Shown in pieces: positions 6,240 to 7,027 of a DNA stretch of 7,027 bases. The stretch spans positions 1 through 7,027 of the forward strand of contig JAHEXM010000087.1 in the NCBI GenBank assembly GCA_023252115.1, written 5' to 3'. A program made the position numbers and the translations under genes. Source of the DNA: Micrococcales bacterium (GTDB taxonomy: Bacteria; Actinomycetota; Actinomycetes; S36-B12; UBA10799). Positions within the stretch are counted from its first letter, which is position 1. The number at the start of each line of letters is the position of its first letter. Below the pieces are notes generated by a model. The model made no database searches and was not told the DNA's origin. It worked only from the letters and a program-made list of their open reading frames with translations.

Positions 6240-7027
6240 TCATTGTTCGCTGTGTTGAGCGCGCAGGATTCTGCGAAGAGACTCAAGGCGTTCGGTCGGA
6301 GCATTGCCGGTCGCGACCCACACATCCAGATTGCATTCGGGTTCGTCGTGAGTACATCCACGAGGGCACCCATCGATACCACCCGATAAATCAGAAAACG
6401 CGCTTACCACTCGGCTTGGGTCGACGTGCGCAAGCCCGAACGACCTAACGCCAGGGGTATCGACGATCCAACCGCCACCGGGCAGTGGCAGAGCTTGCAC
6501 TGAGGTCGAAGTGTGCCGTCCACGACCGGTCGAAACGTTCACCTTGCCCGTTGCGCGGTCAGCGTCTGGTACCAGCACGTTCACCAGCGTCGATTTGCCG
6601 ACACCGGAATGTCCAACCAGCACACTGGTTTTCCCATGTAACCGCTCAGCAATCGACCGCTGTCCTGTCACATCACTGCCACGCTCGGTTAAGTGCGCCT
6701 CGATTCCCAGCGGCCGATAGTTCGCAAGCAAATCCTGAGCGTCGCCAAGGTCTGATTTCGTCAGAATGAGTAACGGTTCAACGCCGGCATCAAAAGCTGC
6801 GATTAGGCATCTATCGATCAGTCCCATGCGCGGAGGCGGATCAGCCAGAGCCACCACGATGCCCATCAAGTCAACGTTGGCAACGATGATTCGTTCGTAG
6901 GGATCGTCGTCGTCGGCGGTCCGCCGAAGAGCTGTACTGCGCGGGTCAAGTTGAACTAGGCGAACCAAGGTGTCTGGTTTGCCCGATAGATCGCCAACAA
7001 GCCTGACTTGATCGCCGACAGCAACCG
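6240..7027 (-). CDS. rsgA: Ribosome small subunit-dependent GTPase A, 5' end beyond the window
   Basis: RsgA is a circularly permuted GTPase that binds the late 30S ribosomal subunit and helps its final maturation, with GTP hydrolysis stimulated by the subunit. The window shows the C-terminal 261 residues; the start lies beyond the right edge, with roughly 70 residues presumably missing. The visible part begins in the OB-fold (VAVGDQVRLVGD) and continues with TADDDDPYER. The permuted G motifs follow in order: G4 TKSD (visible residues 89-92), G1 GHSGVGKST (138-146), a G2 candidate in GRGRHTST, and G3 DTPG (189-192). The C-terminal zinc site has C220, C224, H226 and C231. All key residues are intact. 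The in-frame TTG at 6968 is not the real start, since the OB-fold reads on upstream. In actinobacteria this gene commonly lies next to aroA, which would be outside this window. Confidence 0.95.
   Translation of the reverse strand, partial: VAVGDQVRLVGDLSGKPDTLVRLVQLDPRSTALRRTADDDDPYERIIVANVDLMGIVVALADPPPRMGLIDRCLIAAFDAGVEPLLILTKSDLGDAQDLLANYRPLGIEAHLTERGSDVTGQRSIAERLHGKTSVLVGHSGVGKSTLVNVLVPDADRATGKVNVSTGRGRHTSTSVQALPLPGGGWIVDTPGVRSFGLAHVDPSRVVSAFSDLSGGIDGCPRGCTHDEPECNLDVWVATGNAPTERLESLRRILRAQHSEQ

Overview
The window looks like chromosomal DNA from a mid-to-high-GC actinobacterium. The evidence is GTG starts, GC-rich third codon positions, an RsgA GTPase with an actinobacterial-looking N-terminal region (the TADDDDPYER stretch), and an IMPase-type histidinol phosphatase close to rsgA. 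No tRNA, rRNA, CRISPR array, insertion sequence or phage gene was seen. I cannot assign a genus from the sequence alone.

Layout, left to right. A probable 5' fragment of a leftward gene (1-147) diverges from a cytochrome P450 (226-1569, +). The P450 converges on a PAS-PAS-GGDEF diguanylate cyclase (1573-3015, -) with 3 bp between the stops and a small perfect hairpin over them. A 71-bp gap then separates the cyclase from a divergent AI-2E-family transporter (3087-4226, +). The transporter overlaps by 20 bp the start of a polytopic membrane-protein gene (4207-4998, +) that carries an in-frame TGA at 4711-4713. The tail of that gene overlaps the 3' end of hisN (4902-5699, -). A DUF2231-type membrane protein (5731-6231, +) diverges from hisN, and rsgA (6240 to the right edge, -) converges on it.

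The genes are mostly housekeeping or membrane functions, and they do not form one visible pathway. HisN acts in histidine biosynthesis and RsgA in maturation of the 30S ribosomal subunit. The cyclase would make c-di-GMP. The P450 has no redox partner in view. Orientation flips at almost every junction, so only the AI-2E/membrane-protein pair looks like an operon, and most genes probably have their own short promoters.

The most noteworthy item is the membrane gene split by a single in-frame TGA: the reading frame and apparent protein character continue past the stop. No clear novel multi-gene system was found.
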